Assembly (NCBI GenBank): GCA_017613855.1
Contig: JAGACY010000410.1
Coordinates: forward strand, 1 to 7,524
Length of the DNA stretch: 7,524 nucleotides
Direction: 5' to 3'
DNA from: Pseudomonadota bacterium
GTDB lineage: Bacteria; Myxococcota; Bradymonadia; UBA4248
Part shown: positions 1-6,546 of the stretch, one piece after another
Layout: every line of letters starts with the position of its first letter
Numbering within the stretch: position 1 is the first letter of the stretch
Translations under genes and position numbers: made by a program
The notes under the pieces: generated by a model
What the model was told of the DNA's origin: nothing
The model's database searches: none
The model's input: only the letters and a program-made list of their open reading frames with translations

Positions 1-32
1 GCTGTGAATGACTACATACATTTCCCATATTA

Positions 33-89
33 GCGGCGACACGAAGTCGCCGCCCGAACGTGTACGACACGATGTCGTTTCACGTTCGG
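33..89. repeat. Two abutting hairpins sharing a CGACACGA(A/T)GTCG core
   Basis: The first hairpin pairs 33-40 (GCGGCGAC) with 46-53 around a 5-nt loop. The second begins at the next base: 54-62 (CCGAACGTG) pairs with 81-89, with an inner stem 64-68/74-78 around ACGAT. The core at 37-49 recurs at 65-77 with one base changed. No T-run follows either hairpin, so a classical terminator for an upstream gene outside the window is not supported. Confidence 0.85.
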
Positions 90-120
90 CTTTTCATCTT
101 ATGACACCGTTTAAGGGGGT

Positions 121-177
121 TCGGGGGAAAGGCGTTCGAGTCAGCGCCCTCGGCGCCTCTCGAACGCCGTCCCCCGA
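121..177. repeat. Long imperfect inverted repeat (cruciform-like)
   Basis: The outer arms 121-128 (TCGGGGGA) and 170-177 (TCCCCCGA) are exact complements. The next arms, 131-140 (GGCGTTCGAG) and 159-168, are also exact, separated from the outer pair by a small AA/G bulge. Inside, 144-148 (GCGCC) pairs with 152-156 around CTC. The whole can fold into one long stem of about 23 base pairs. Its role is unknown; repetitive palindromic element or transcript-end structure are both possible. Confidence 0.85.
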
Positions 178-187
178 CGCGGGGATT

Positions 188-215
188 GTCAAGGGTGTCG
201 CGCGACACCCTTGAC
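188..215. repeat. Perfect 28-nt palindrome
   Basis: Bases 188-200 (GTCAAGGGTGTCG) are the exact reverse complement of 203-215, and the central CG is self-complementary, so the palindrome is unbroken over 28 nt. It is GC-rich, has no T-tract after it, and lies 62 nt before the kinase start. As DNA it could be a dimeric protein's operator or a cruciform; as RNA the fold would need a central loop opened. Which applies cannot be decided here. Confidence 0.9.
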
Positions 216-241
216 CGCCCGCCGCGTAGGCGCAAACGTAA

Positions 242-260
242 CCGTGGGTGCAACCCACAG
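242..260 (+). repeat. GCA-triloop hairpin before kinase copy 1
   Basis: CCGTGGGT (242-249) faces ACCCACAG (253-260) around GCA; seven of eight positions pair, with a C/A mismatch at 243/259. It ends 17 nt before the ATG at 278. Almost the same element (CCGTGGGTG-AACCCAC-G) precedes kinase copy 2, so it is part of the duplicated leader or an element repeatedly placed at this position. Confidence 0.85.
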
Positions 261-277
261 CAAAAAGACACATCCTC

Positions 278-2074
278 ATGAGCAAAAAACTATCCCCCCA
301 GCAGCATACCACGTCCCCCCAACGCGACCTCCCCCAGGATGAACTCGCCCTGCGCGGCTACACGCCCATCAGGGCGCTCGGCCACGGCTCGCAGGGAGAC
401 GTCTTCCTCGCCAAACGCGACAGCGACGGCACCGAAGTCGCCATCAAGCGACTCAACATCGAGTCGGTCAAGACCTGGAAGACCTACGAGCTGTTCCATC
501 GCGAGGCCGAAGTGCTCTCGACACTCGATATCGATGGCATTGCCAAATTCTATGAGGCCGTCGACATGCCCGAGGATGATCCGCCCCGAGCCTATATCGT
601 GCAGGAATTCATTCCCGGGACAACTTTGGGCGCGCTCATTGGGCAAGGGCACCGCTTTAGCCTGGGCTGTACCTTCGACATCATTGTACAGCTTTTGACA
701 TTGCTCAAGCAACTGCATGGGCACACGCCGCCGGTCATCCATCGTGACATCAAGCCCAACAACATCATGCTCAGGCCACAGGCAAATGACCGATACAAAG
801 TCTATTTGCTCGACTTTGGGGCGGTGGCCAATCCCCAATTGCAGGGCGGCGGTTCGACGGTGGCAGGCACCTACGGTTTTATGCCGCCCGAACAGCTCAT
901 GGGCAAACCGATTCCGGCGAGTGATGTGTATGCAGTCGCAGCGGTAGCGGTGAACTTGATTACGGGAGTGTCGCCGGCGGATATGCCGGTCAAGGATTTC
1001 CATCTGATCTTCGAGCCCCAGATGCAGTTCATGCCGGTGAATGTCGTCAATTTACTGCGACAGATGCTCGAGCCGAACACCGAAAACCGCCTGTGCGATT
1101 ACGATTACCTCATCGAGTCATTTAAAAACTTTCGGGGTGGAAACTACGACACAGCGAATGAAATTGCTCAGCACAACTCGAATGCCGAGTATGAAACAAA
1201 ACTCAGAGAGGTTGAATCCTACATCCAGCCGGGCAACATCGAACTGTGGCAGCGTCTGCCCGATATAACACCGCGCGACCTTCCCCAAATCTATCAGGAA
1301 CAGTTAGATGCGGCAGAAAAAAGAATTGCCAAAAAGAAATCCAATTCGGACAACAATCTCTACTTTGGCAAGAATTCGAATATTTACTTTGAGCAATATG
1401 AAAAGAACAAAGCCTTTTATGACAAAAAATTTGAGGTACACCAAAAAGGTTCCAATGAATTCGGCCCCGGGGATGTCATTACAATTGGATGCAGCTTTAT
1501 CATGACTGTGCTGTTCATTGTACTATTGGTCAAATTAAACACGGATAATATAGTCTTTTTCCTTGTTCTATTTTTTGTTTCTGTTGTTGTCATTCCAATG
1601 TTAATTATTTATTTGATTACAAAGTTCATAGCCACAAGGAGATCGCTCCAATACGAAGGTTTTTCGCAATTCAAAGGAGAAGATATTGCCATCAAAAAGA
1701 TAAGATCACTCCTTAAAAGCGGCCGAAAAACGATTGCCACAATCGTAAGCATCCAATACGAACCAGTCCATGAAAACAGGTATGAACAACATGTCGATAC
1801 CTTTCAATGTGTCGTCCATCAATTCCCAAGATTCAAAGTACAGTACCGTTTTAATCCACCGGACGACATGGATGCCAACGATCTGATTCACGAGATAACC
1901 CTCAATGAGCCGCCCGAAACTTTTTTAAAAGAAGGTGACCCGCTGCCGATATTGTACAGAATTTACCGCGACATAAATGGCGATGAACATGTCGACAGCA
2001 TGCCATTCCCCATTGTCGTTCGAAATATCGAATCTTTCCTGCAGCTGCGTGGCAAGTCCATTTATCATGCATAA
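278..2074 (+). CDS. Membrane-anchored Hanks-type Ser/Thr protein kinase with C-terminal DUF3592-like domain (copy 1)
   Basis: This gene encodes a 598-residue protein kinase predicted to transfer phosphate from ATP to Ser/Thr of cytoplasmic targets. Visible motifs are the Gly loop GHGSQG (35-40), VAIK lysine K57, probable alpha-C Glu76, HRDIKPNN (155-162, catalytic D157), DFG (179-181), an activation segment rich in Gly/Ser/Thr ending GTYGFMPPE, and SDVYA with D216. After a linker, two hydrophobic helices lie at about 400-418 and 425-450, joined by a very short loop, so both termini should be cytoplasmic. Residues about 483-578 (RKTIATIVSIQYEP, FNPPDD, EPPETFLKEGDPLPILYRIY, VDSMPFP) resemble DUF3592 in style; this is from memory. 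An upstream GTG at 248 lies inside a hairpin and would add ten residues. The ATG at 278 is preferred because it aligns the catalytic motifs residue for residue with the paralogue at 4401. No convincing Shine-Dalgarno is visible. Substrate is unknown. Confidence 0.93.
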   Translation: MSKKLSPQQHTTSPQRDLPQDELALRGYTPIRALGHGSQGDVFLAKRDSDGTEVAIKRLNIESVKTWKTYELFHREAEVLSTLDIDGIAKFYEAVDMPEDDPPRAYIVQEFIPGTTLGALIGQGHRFSLGCTFDIIVQLLTLLKQLHGHTPPVIHRDIKPNNIMLRPQANDRYKVYLLDFGAVANPQLQGGGSTVAGTYGFMPPEQLMGKPIPASDVYAVAAVAVNLITGVSPADMPVKDFHLIFEPQMQFMPVNVVNLLRQMLEPNTENRLCDYDYLIESFKNFRGGNYDTANEIAQHNSNAEYETKLREVESYIQPGNIELWQRLPDITPRDLPQIYQEQLDAAEKRIAKKKSNSDNNLYFGKNSNIYFEQYEKNKAFYDKKFEVHQKGSNEFGPGDVITIGCSFIMTVLFIVLLVKLNTDNIVFFLVLFFVSVVVIPMLIIYLITKFIATRRSLQYEGFSQFKGEDIAIKKIRSLLKSGRKTIATIVSIQYEPVHENRYEQHVDTFQCVVHQFPRFKVQYRFNPPDDMDANDLIHEITLNEPPETFLKEGDPLPILYRIYRDINGDEHVDSMPFPIVVRNIESFLQLRGKSIYHA

Positions 2075-2139
2075 CCGGACGCGTATTGCCACCGGCAATA
2101 GCGGCCGGACGCAGGCGTATTGGCCGAAGGCCAATAGCC
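2075..2139. repeat. Two related tandem hairpins after kinase copy 1
   Basis: Both hairpins start after a direct repeat CCGGACGC (2075-2082 and 2105-2112). Hairpin one pairs TATTGCC (2084-2090) with GGCAATA (2094-2100) around ACC. Hairpin two pairs TATTGGCC (2118-2125) with GGCCAATA (2129-2136) around GAA. In both, the stem can extend by three more pairs if one G (2083, 2117) is bulged out. They start right after the kinase stop codon. No T-run follows, so they are read as repeated palindromic elements rather than intrinsic terminators, though 3'-end protection is possible. Confidence 0.85.
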
Positions 2140-2212
2140 GCGCGTTCCATGGATATAAAAATTCATCTGTGATAGAGAACGCGAAGCCTTCGAAAACTAG
2201 CAGCGTCTATAT

Positions 2213-2217
2213 AAGGA
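2213..2217 (+). promoter_or_regulatory. Shine-Dalgarno site of the beta-repeat protein gene
   Basis: AAGGA is followed six bases later by the ATG at 2224. It fixes this start and contrasts with both kinase genes, which lack a comparable site. Confidence 0.75.
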
Positions 2218-2223
2218 TGCCTG

Positions 2224-4299
2224 ATGAAAAAGAAGACCATTGTTGTACTCGTCATTATTGCAATCATCGCTGCATGCGTGATTTATGCACTCTATGATGG
2301 CGGTGAAGAGACCACGCCAGAAACAAACGAGATGGTAGTTCGGGATAATCCTGACGAAGATATGGGCTCCAGTGCGCTTTCGGGGCTTGTACTGGATGGG
2401 CTGACGAATCGTCCGTTGGCGGCGAAGGTTGTTGTAAAAGACAACGAACGCATCGTAAAGACCGGCAATTGCAGTGACTCGGGACGGTATTCGCTGTCGC
2501 TGGAAGACGGGGAATACCAGGTTTCGGCGGAATTTGCCGGTTATGTGCCCAGAGGTGCCTTCGATATCTCGCACTTGGTCGATGTGGATGGTGATACAGA
2601 GCAAACCATTGATTTATGGCCCGAAGCCATTGTGACGGGTCGCGTGGTGGCGAACGGAAAAGGCGTGGTTTCGAATCTGTCTTTTTTCTATCAAAAAGAC
2701 GGTTCGGATGCCGGAAATTATATATTGAAAACCATCGATTCAGATGATTCCGGGGCGTTTGAACTGGATGGCGCTTATGGCGGTATCATGAATATTGACA
2801 TTGCGGCGAATGGTTTTGTCAAACAGACGCTGAAAGATATTCATCTTGAGCCGGGGAAAACGGTCGATCTTGGGGACATTCCTTTGCATACGGGGGTGAC
2901 GGTATATGGTACGGTGACGGATGCCGAGACGAAAAAAGCCATCGGGGGGGCTAAACTCAAATCCATCGACCGGCGAGGAAATGTGCTGATGGAGACGACA
3001 TCGGACGCGGATGGTGCTTATACCTTCCAGACGACCGATTTGCATACGATACCGATAGCTGTCGAAGCGAATGGCTATAGAAGTATTTTCGATGCGATAC
3101 AAACCGACGAGGATGGCCGGTATGCTTACGATGTCGAGATGTCGAAACTGACGGGAATTGAGGTCGTCGTCGACAACCGGACCGGACGTGAGCCGATTGA
3201 AACGCAGGTGACAATCACCGACATATCATCCAATCAAGTCGTCTACGAGCAAACGCATGAGAATGGCAGCTACGCGCTCAAAGAATTCACCGGCGGTCCA
3301 TATCTGGTGCACGGTGCTTCGGCGGACAGACTTACCGAGACATCTGTTCAAATCGTTGCCGGCAGTACGGCGACGCTGACGCTCAAACCGTTTGGACGCA
3401 TCAACGTCCGTTTTATTGGAAAACCCAACAAACCCAGACATAACGGATTTGAGGAACAACTCGGTTTCTATCGAACGGTGGCTCTGAACGATGATACCAG
3501 CGAAAAGATGATGCCCTGGCAGCAAATTATAACGGATACCGTGATGATCGATGAACTGATGCCCGGGTCGTACGTCGTGGAAGCCTATCCGAATTCTATG
3601 TGGGATGATTATGCGTGGTGGGACCAATTTGAACGATGGGAAAAGATGGACAGATCTAAATATCACATTGCCACTGTCCAGGTGCCCAATCTCGAGATGG
3701 GCGAAACGCGTTATGTAGAATTGCCCTTGATCTACAGTGGTACGATGAAGGCAAAAGTAAAGATTCCGCCCTGGCTGGCTGACAAAAAAATAGAGTATTA
3801 TATTGTCACTGAAGACTATACGCCGCGTGAAACCGACGAATGGACGATTGGAGTAAGGGGAAAGCTTGGTCCAAATGGGGAATTTACAGAACCAGATCTG
3901 CCAAAAGGTGAATTCGGAATATACTTTATCGCATCGGATGGCAGTGCCAGCTATTTTTCGGGGCTAAGCGTCGAGGATGATACAGAAAAACCCATGTTTT
4001 TTGATCTGAGTGATTCGCGCAAACAAGTGGATGGCGTGGGGTCACTTGAGATGCCCAACGATCCATTGTATCCGGCAACGACCATTGAATACATGAATGC
4101 GAGTGATGAGGAAAAAGAAAAGCTCGCCAAAAAATGGCTCGAAAATGGGGCGAATATGCCCGAAGACGAGAAGGGAGCACTTTGGAACAAACATGTTGAG
4201 AAACAAATTAAATGGCAGAAAGCCTTAATAGAGCAGGAGAAATATCAGAAAAACGCAGCATCCAAACGGCAGGCAGAAGCTGCTGAAAATGATGAATGA
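2224..4299 (+). CDS. Anchored multi-domain protein with carboxypeptidase regulatory-like (beta-sandwich) repeats
   Basis: The 691-residue product starts MKKKTIVVLVIIAIIAAC: three lysines, then a hydrophobic stretch. Cys18 is preceded by I-A-A, which fits a lipobox, but hydrophobic VIYALY follows, so an uncleaved N-terminal membrane anchor is equally possible. An acidic linker (27-48) leads to at least four transthyretin/carboxypeptidase-regulatory-like units at about 52-115, 137-221, 225-305 and 310-389. They show the family pattern: G.V.D..T..PL..A.V, a D/DGAY or SGRYSL turn, then A.GY or ANGF. A fifth beta-rich region (391-505) with a Trp/Tyr/Asp-rich patch (about 459-480, WDDYAWWDQFERW) follows, then a less clear region. 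The tail (626-691) is Lys/Glu-rich and probably helical. No catalytic motif was seen; a structural, adhesive or binding role outside the inner membrane is inferred. A good ribosome site (AAGGA, 2213-2217) supports this start. It lies between two paralogous kinases on the same strand. Confidence 0.88.
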   Translation: MKKKTIVVLVIIAIIAACVIYALYDGGEETTPETNEMVVRDNPDEDMGSSALSGLVLDGLTNRPLAAKVVVKDNERIVKTGNCSDSGRYSLSLEDGEYQVSAEFAGYVPRGAFDISHLVDVDGDTEQTIDLWPEAIVTGRVVANGKGVVSNLSFFYQKDGSDAGNYILKTIDSDDSGAFELDGAYGGIMNIDIAANGFVKQTLKDIHLEPGKTVDLGDIPLHTGVTVYGTVTDAETKKAIGGAKLKSIDRRGNVLMETTSDADGAYTFQTTDLHTIPIAVEANGYRSIFDAIQTDEDGRYAYDVEMSKLTGIEVVVDNRTGREPIETQVTITDISSNQVVYEQTHENGSYALKEFTGGPYLVHGASADRLTETSVQIVAGSTATLTLKPFGRINVRFIGKPNKPRHNGFEEQLGFYRTVALNDDTSEKMMPWQQIITDTVMIDELMPGSYVVEAYPNSMWDDYAWWDQFERWEKMDRSKYHIATVQVPNLEMGETRYVELPLIYSGTMKAKVKIPPWLADKKIEYYIVTEDYTPRETDEWTIGVRGKLGPNGEFTEPDLPKGEFGIYFIASDGSASYFSGLSVEDDTEKPMFFDLSDSRKQVDGVGSLEMPNDPLYPATTIEYMNASDEEKEKLAKKWLENGANMPEDEKGALWNKHVEKQIKWQKALIEQEKYQKNAASKRQAEAAENDE

Positions 4300-4325
4300 T
4301 GAATGCAGATCGCATATAATTCGTC

Positions 4326-4342
4326 ACGCCCCGAAGGGGCGT
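4326..4342. repeat. GAA-triloop hairpin in the spacer after the beta-repeat gene
   Basis: ACGCCCC (4326-4332) pairs perfectly with GGGGCGT (4336-4342) around GAA. It lies 27 nt after the stop codon of the preceding gene. It is followed by ATCATTCG, not a T-run, so terminator function is doubtful. The C-GAA-G closing of the loop is the same as in the hairpin at 2118-2136. Confidence 0.85.
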
Positions 4343-4360
4343 ATCATTCGTAGCTCATAA

Positions 4361-4379
4361 CCGTGGGTGAAACCCACGG
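4361..4379 (+). repeat. GAA-triloop hairpin before kinase copy 2
   Basis: CCGTGGGT (4361-4368) pairs perfectly over eight bases with ACCCACGG (4372-4379) around GAA. It ends 21 nt before the ATG at 4401. It matches the hairpin at 242-260 except for one loop base and one stem base. No Shine-Dalgarno lies between it and the start. Confidence 0.9.
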
Positions 4380-4400
4380 CCTTCAACAGACTCACTCACC

Positions 4401-6203
4401 ATGAATCAAACTCAATCCTATCAAAGTTCTACCGACTCCCCCGCCACCAGCTACCAGAATGATGACCTTGGCCTGCGCGGCTACACGTCCCTCAAGAAGC
4501 TCGGTCACGGCTCTCAGGGAGACGTCTTCCTCGCCAGACGCGACAGCGACAGCACCGAGGTCGCCATCAAGCGGCTCAACATCGAGTCGGTCAAGACCTG
4601 GAAGACCTACGAGCTGTTCCATCGCGAGGCCGAAGTGCTCTCGACGCTCGACATCGATGGCATTGCCAAGTTCTATGAAGCCGTCGACATGCCCGAGGAT
4701 GATCCGCCCCGCGCCTACATTGTGCAGGAATTCATTCCCGGAACGACTTTGGGCGCGCTCATTGCGCAAGGGCATCGCTTTAGCCTGGGGTGTACCTACG
4801 ATATCATCGTACAGCTATTAACATTGCTCAAACAGCTGCACAGTCACACACCGCCGGTCATTCACCGGGATATCAAGCCCACCAACATCATGCTCAAACC
4901 GCTCGAGAATGACCGATATAAGGTCTATCTGCTCGACTTTGGGGCAGTCGCAAACCCGCAGCTGCAAGGCGGCGGATCGACTGTGGCCGGCACTTATGGG
5001 TTTATGCCGCCCGAACAACTCATGGGCAAGCCGATTCCGGCGAGTGATGTGTATGCAATCGCAGCAGTAGCAGTGAATTTGATTACAGGGGTATCTCCGG
5101 CGGATATGCCGGTGAAGGATTTCCATCTGATCTTCGAGCCCCAGATGCAATTTATGCCAGTGAATGTCGTCAATCTATTGCGGCAAATGCTCGAACCCAA
5201 TACCGACAACCGACTGTGCGATTACGATATTCTCATCGATGATTTTAAAAAATTCCGGGGTGGGAACTACGACACATCGAATGAAATCGTCCAGAACAGC
5301 TCGAATTCAGATTATGAATATAAACTCAAAGAGATCGAATCCTACACACAGGCGGGAAACATCGAACTCTGGCAGCGCCTTCCGGACGCCACGCCCAGAC
5401 CAATACCAGCCCCCTACCTCGCCGCATTAAAAAAGCCAAACGCCCAAAATTGTACCTCGCTAGATGAACTCTATTTTCAAACCCATTCAAACATCTATCA
5501 ATTACATTACAAAGATCAGAAACAGATTTATAAAGAAAAATATAAGATTACGTTTGGCGGATTTGGATTCATCAAACACTACGGGGGCGGAGACTACCTG
5601 ATGTGGGGAGTATCGATTCTGATCATTATTTTTTGCGTAATACTCAATGCAATGGTCGATTTTAGCGAGACCTTTATTAATACAATATTGCCATTTTTTT
5701 ACCTTTTTATACTTATCCTTCCTATCGTATTTGTATTTTGGTTCAGGGCACATCTGGCAAAAAAGGCCACACTCAGAACACACAAAATTAAGCACTTCGA
5801 AAATGGCAATGCATTAAATCAACTCCGAAACGTACTTTTATACGGCAGAAAGACCATCGCTACGGTCATCAGTGTCGAATATCAAAATGTAAACGATGAT
5901 TTTTGTGAACACAATGTCGATACGCTTCAATATGCCGTCCATCAGGCCCCCAAATTCTCAATCAAATACAGCTTTAACCCACCGGACGACAGCGACGAAA
6001 ACGATCTCATTCATGAAATAACGTTCGATGAGCCCCCCGAAACTTTTTTAAAACCAGGCGACCCTTTGCCCATTTTATATCGGATATATAAGAATTCGAA
6101 GGGAATCGAATGTGTGGATAGCATGCCATTCCCCGTCGTCTTAAAAGACGTCGAAACCTATTCCGGCTTGCTCGGGAGCTCTGCCTATATAGGCCATTGC
6201 TGA
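4401..6203 (+). CDS. Membrane-anchored Hanks-type Ser/Thr protein kinase with C-terminal DUF3592-like domain (copy 2)
   Basis: This 600-residue paralogue of the kinase at 278 has the same order of parts and keeps all catalytic residues at the same residue numbers: Gly loop 35-40, K57, HRD 155-157, N162 (here in KPTN), DFG 179-181 and D216 of SDVYA. The kinase domain is nearly identical to copy 1 up to about residue 337. The linker and the two membrane helices (about 399-417 and 424-448) are strongly diverged, and the C-terminal soluble domain (about 483-578) is again well conserved. The inter-helix loop is about ten residues, so no sizeable external sensor exists. The start at 4401 has no clear Shine-Dalgarno and lies 21 nt after a perfect 8-bp hairpin, mirroring copy 1. 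Duplication followed by differential divergence, or gene conversion of the catalytic half, is inferred. Its substrate is unknown, and direct pairing with copy 1 is conceivable but unshown. Confidence 0.94.
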   Translation: MNQTQSYQSSTDSPATSYQNDDLGLRGYTSLKKLGHGSQGDVFLARRDSDSTEVAIKRLNIESVKTWKTYELFHREAEVLSTLDIDGIAKFYEAVDMPEDDPPRAYIVQEFIPGTTLGALIAQGHRFSLGCTYDIIVQLLTLLKQLHSHTPPVIHRDIKPTNIMLKPLENDRYKVYLLDFGAVANPQLQGGGSTVAGTYGFMPPEQLMGKPIPASDVYAIAAVAVNLITGVSPADMPVKDFHLIFEPQMQFMPVNVVNLLRQMLEPNTDNRLCDYDILIDDFKKFRGGNYDTSNEIVQNSSNSDYEYKLKEIESYTQAGNIELWQRLPDATPRPIPAPYLAALKKPNAQNCTSLDELYFQTHSNIYQLHYKDQKQIYKEKYKITFGGFGFIKHYGGGDYLMWGVSILIIIFCVILNAMVDFSETFINTILPFFYLFILILPIVFVFWFRAHLAKKATLRTHKIKHFENGNALNQLRNVLLYGRKTIATVISVEYQNVNDDFCEHNVDTLQYAVHQAPKFSIKYSFNPPDDSDENDLIHEITFDEPPETFLKPGDPLPILYRIYKNSKGIECVDSMPFPVVLKDVETYSGLLGSSAYIGHC

Positions 6204-6225
6204 CGGTTAAGTATCATTGGGCATT

Positions 6226-6425
6226 GTTTTTAATTCGTAATTCGTAATGCGTAATGCGGAATTAAATGATAATGCCTTAGGTTGATTCTGAAGCTAAAGG
6301 TGAATGAGTTTTTAATGCGGAATGCGGAATGCGGAATGCGCAATTGGGATGCAAAACTCAAGGGATAGTCTGAAGCTTAAGGGGAATTGCGTTTTTAATG
6401 CGGAATGCGGAATGACAGAATTACC
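6226..6425. repeat. Three imperfect 82/83-bp tandem repeats, each opening with heptamer runs
   Basis: Each copy begins GTTTTTAAT, at 6226, 6308 and 6391, giving periods of 82 and 83 bp. Heptamers follow: TAATTCG x2 then TAATGCG x2 (6231-6258); TAATGCG then GAATGCG x3 (6313-6340); TAATGCG then GAATGCG (6396-6409). After each run comes (G/C)AATT or a decayed form. The first two copies also share the later words TCTGAAGCT and AAGG(T/G)GAAT. The third copy is truncated at about 6425. This is a repeat within a repeat; no coding or terminator function is visible. Confidence 0.85.
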
Positions 6426-6519
6426 TTTTAGCGTCTATGTATCCATGTTACACTAACCACGAAAAAGTTATCCATAGGAGATGCTTTTGTTTAAATCGGA
6501 TCCATAGAAAACAACCCCG

Positions 6520-6525
6520 TATGAT
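6520..6525 (+). promoter_or_regulatory. Possible -10 box for the secreted repeat protein gene
   Basis: TATGAT matches the sigma70 -10 consensus at five of six bases and would place transcription start near 6532, shortly before the ribosome site. No TTGACA-like -35 box is seen at the usual 16-18 bp, so this is weak. Confidence 0.25.
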
Positions 6526-6546
6526 ACACATCTGAACAGCATGCAT

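Noticed and set aside
8..214. Open frame of 68 codons in the leader
   Set aside because: It runs through the palindromes, has no ribosome site or recognisable protein, and its composition follows the inverted repeats.
248..277. GTG start that would extend kinase copy 1 by ten residues
   Set aside because: It lies inside the 242-260 hairpin, lacks a ribosome site, and breaks the otherwise gap-free alignment with the paralogue's N-terminal half that the ATG at 278 gives.
290..1003. 237-codon minus-strand open frame antisense to kinase copy 1 (similar ones at 4392-4775 and 4818-5150)
   Set aside because: It is a shadow of the GC-rich kinase coding frame; its similarity between copies simply mirrors the duplicated kinase DNA.
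4326..4342. Intrinsic terminator after the beta-repeat gene
   Set aside because: The stem is strong, but the next bases are ATCATTCG with no T-tract; the hairpin fits the other intergenic triloop elements better.
6226..6425. CRISPR or transposon ends
   Set aside because: Intervals between heptamer runs are related to each other, not unique spacers, and no terminal inverted repeats or transposase are present.
6467..6475. DnaA box (TTATCCATA)
   Set aside because: A single site one base off TTATCCACA, with no cluster of further boxes or replication genes, is not enough for an origin.
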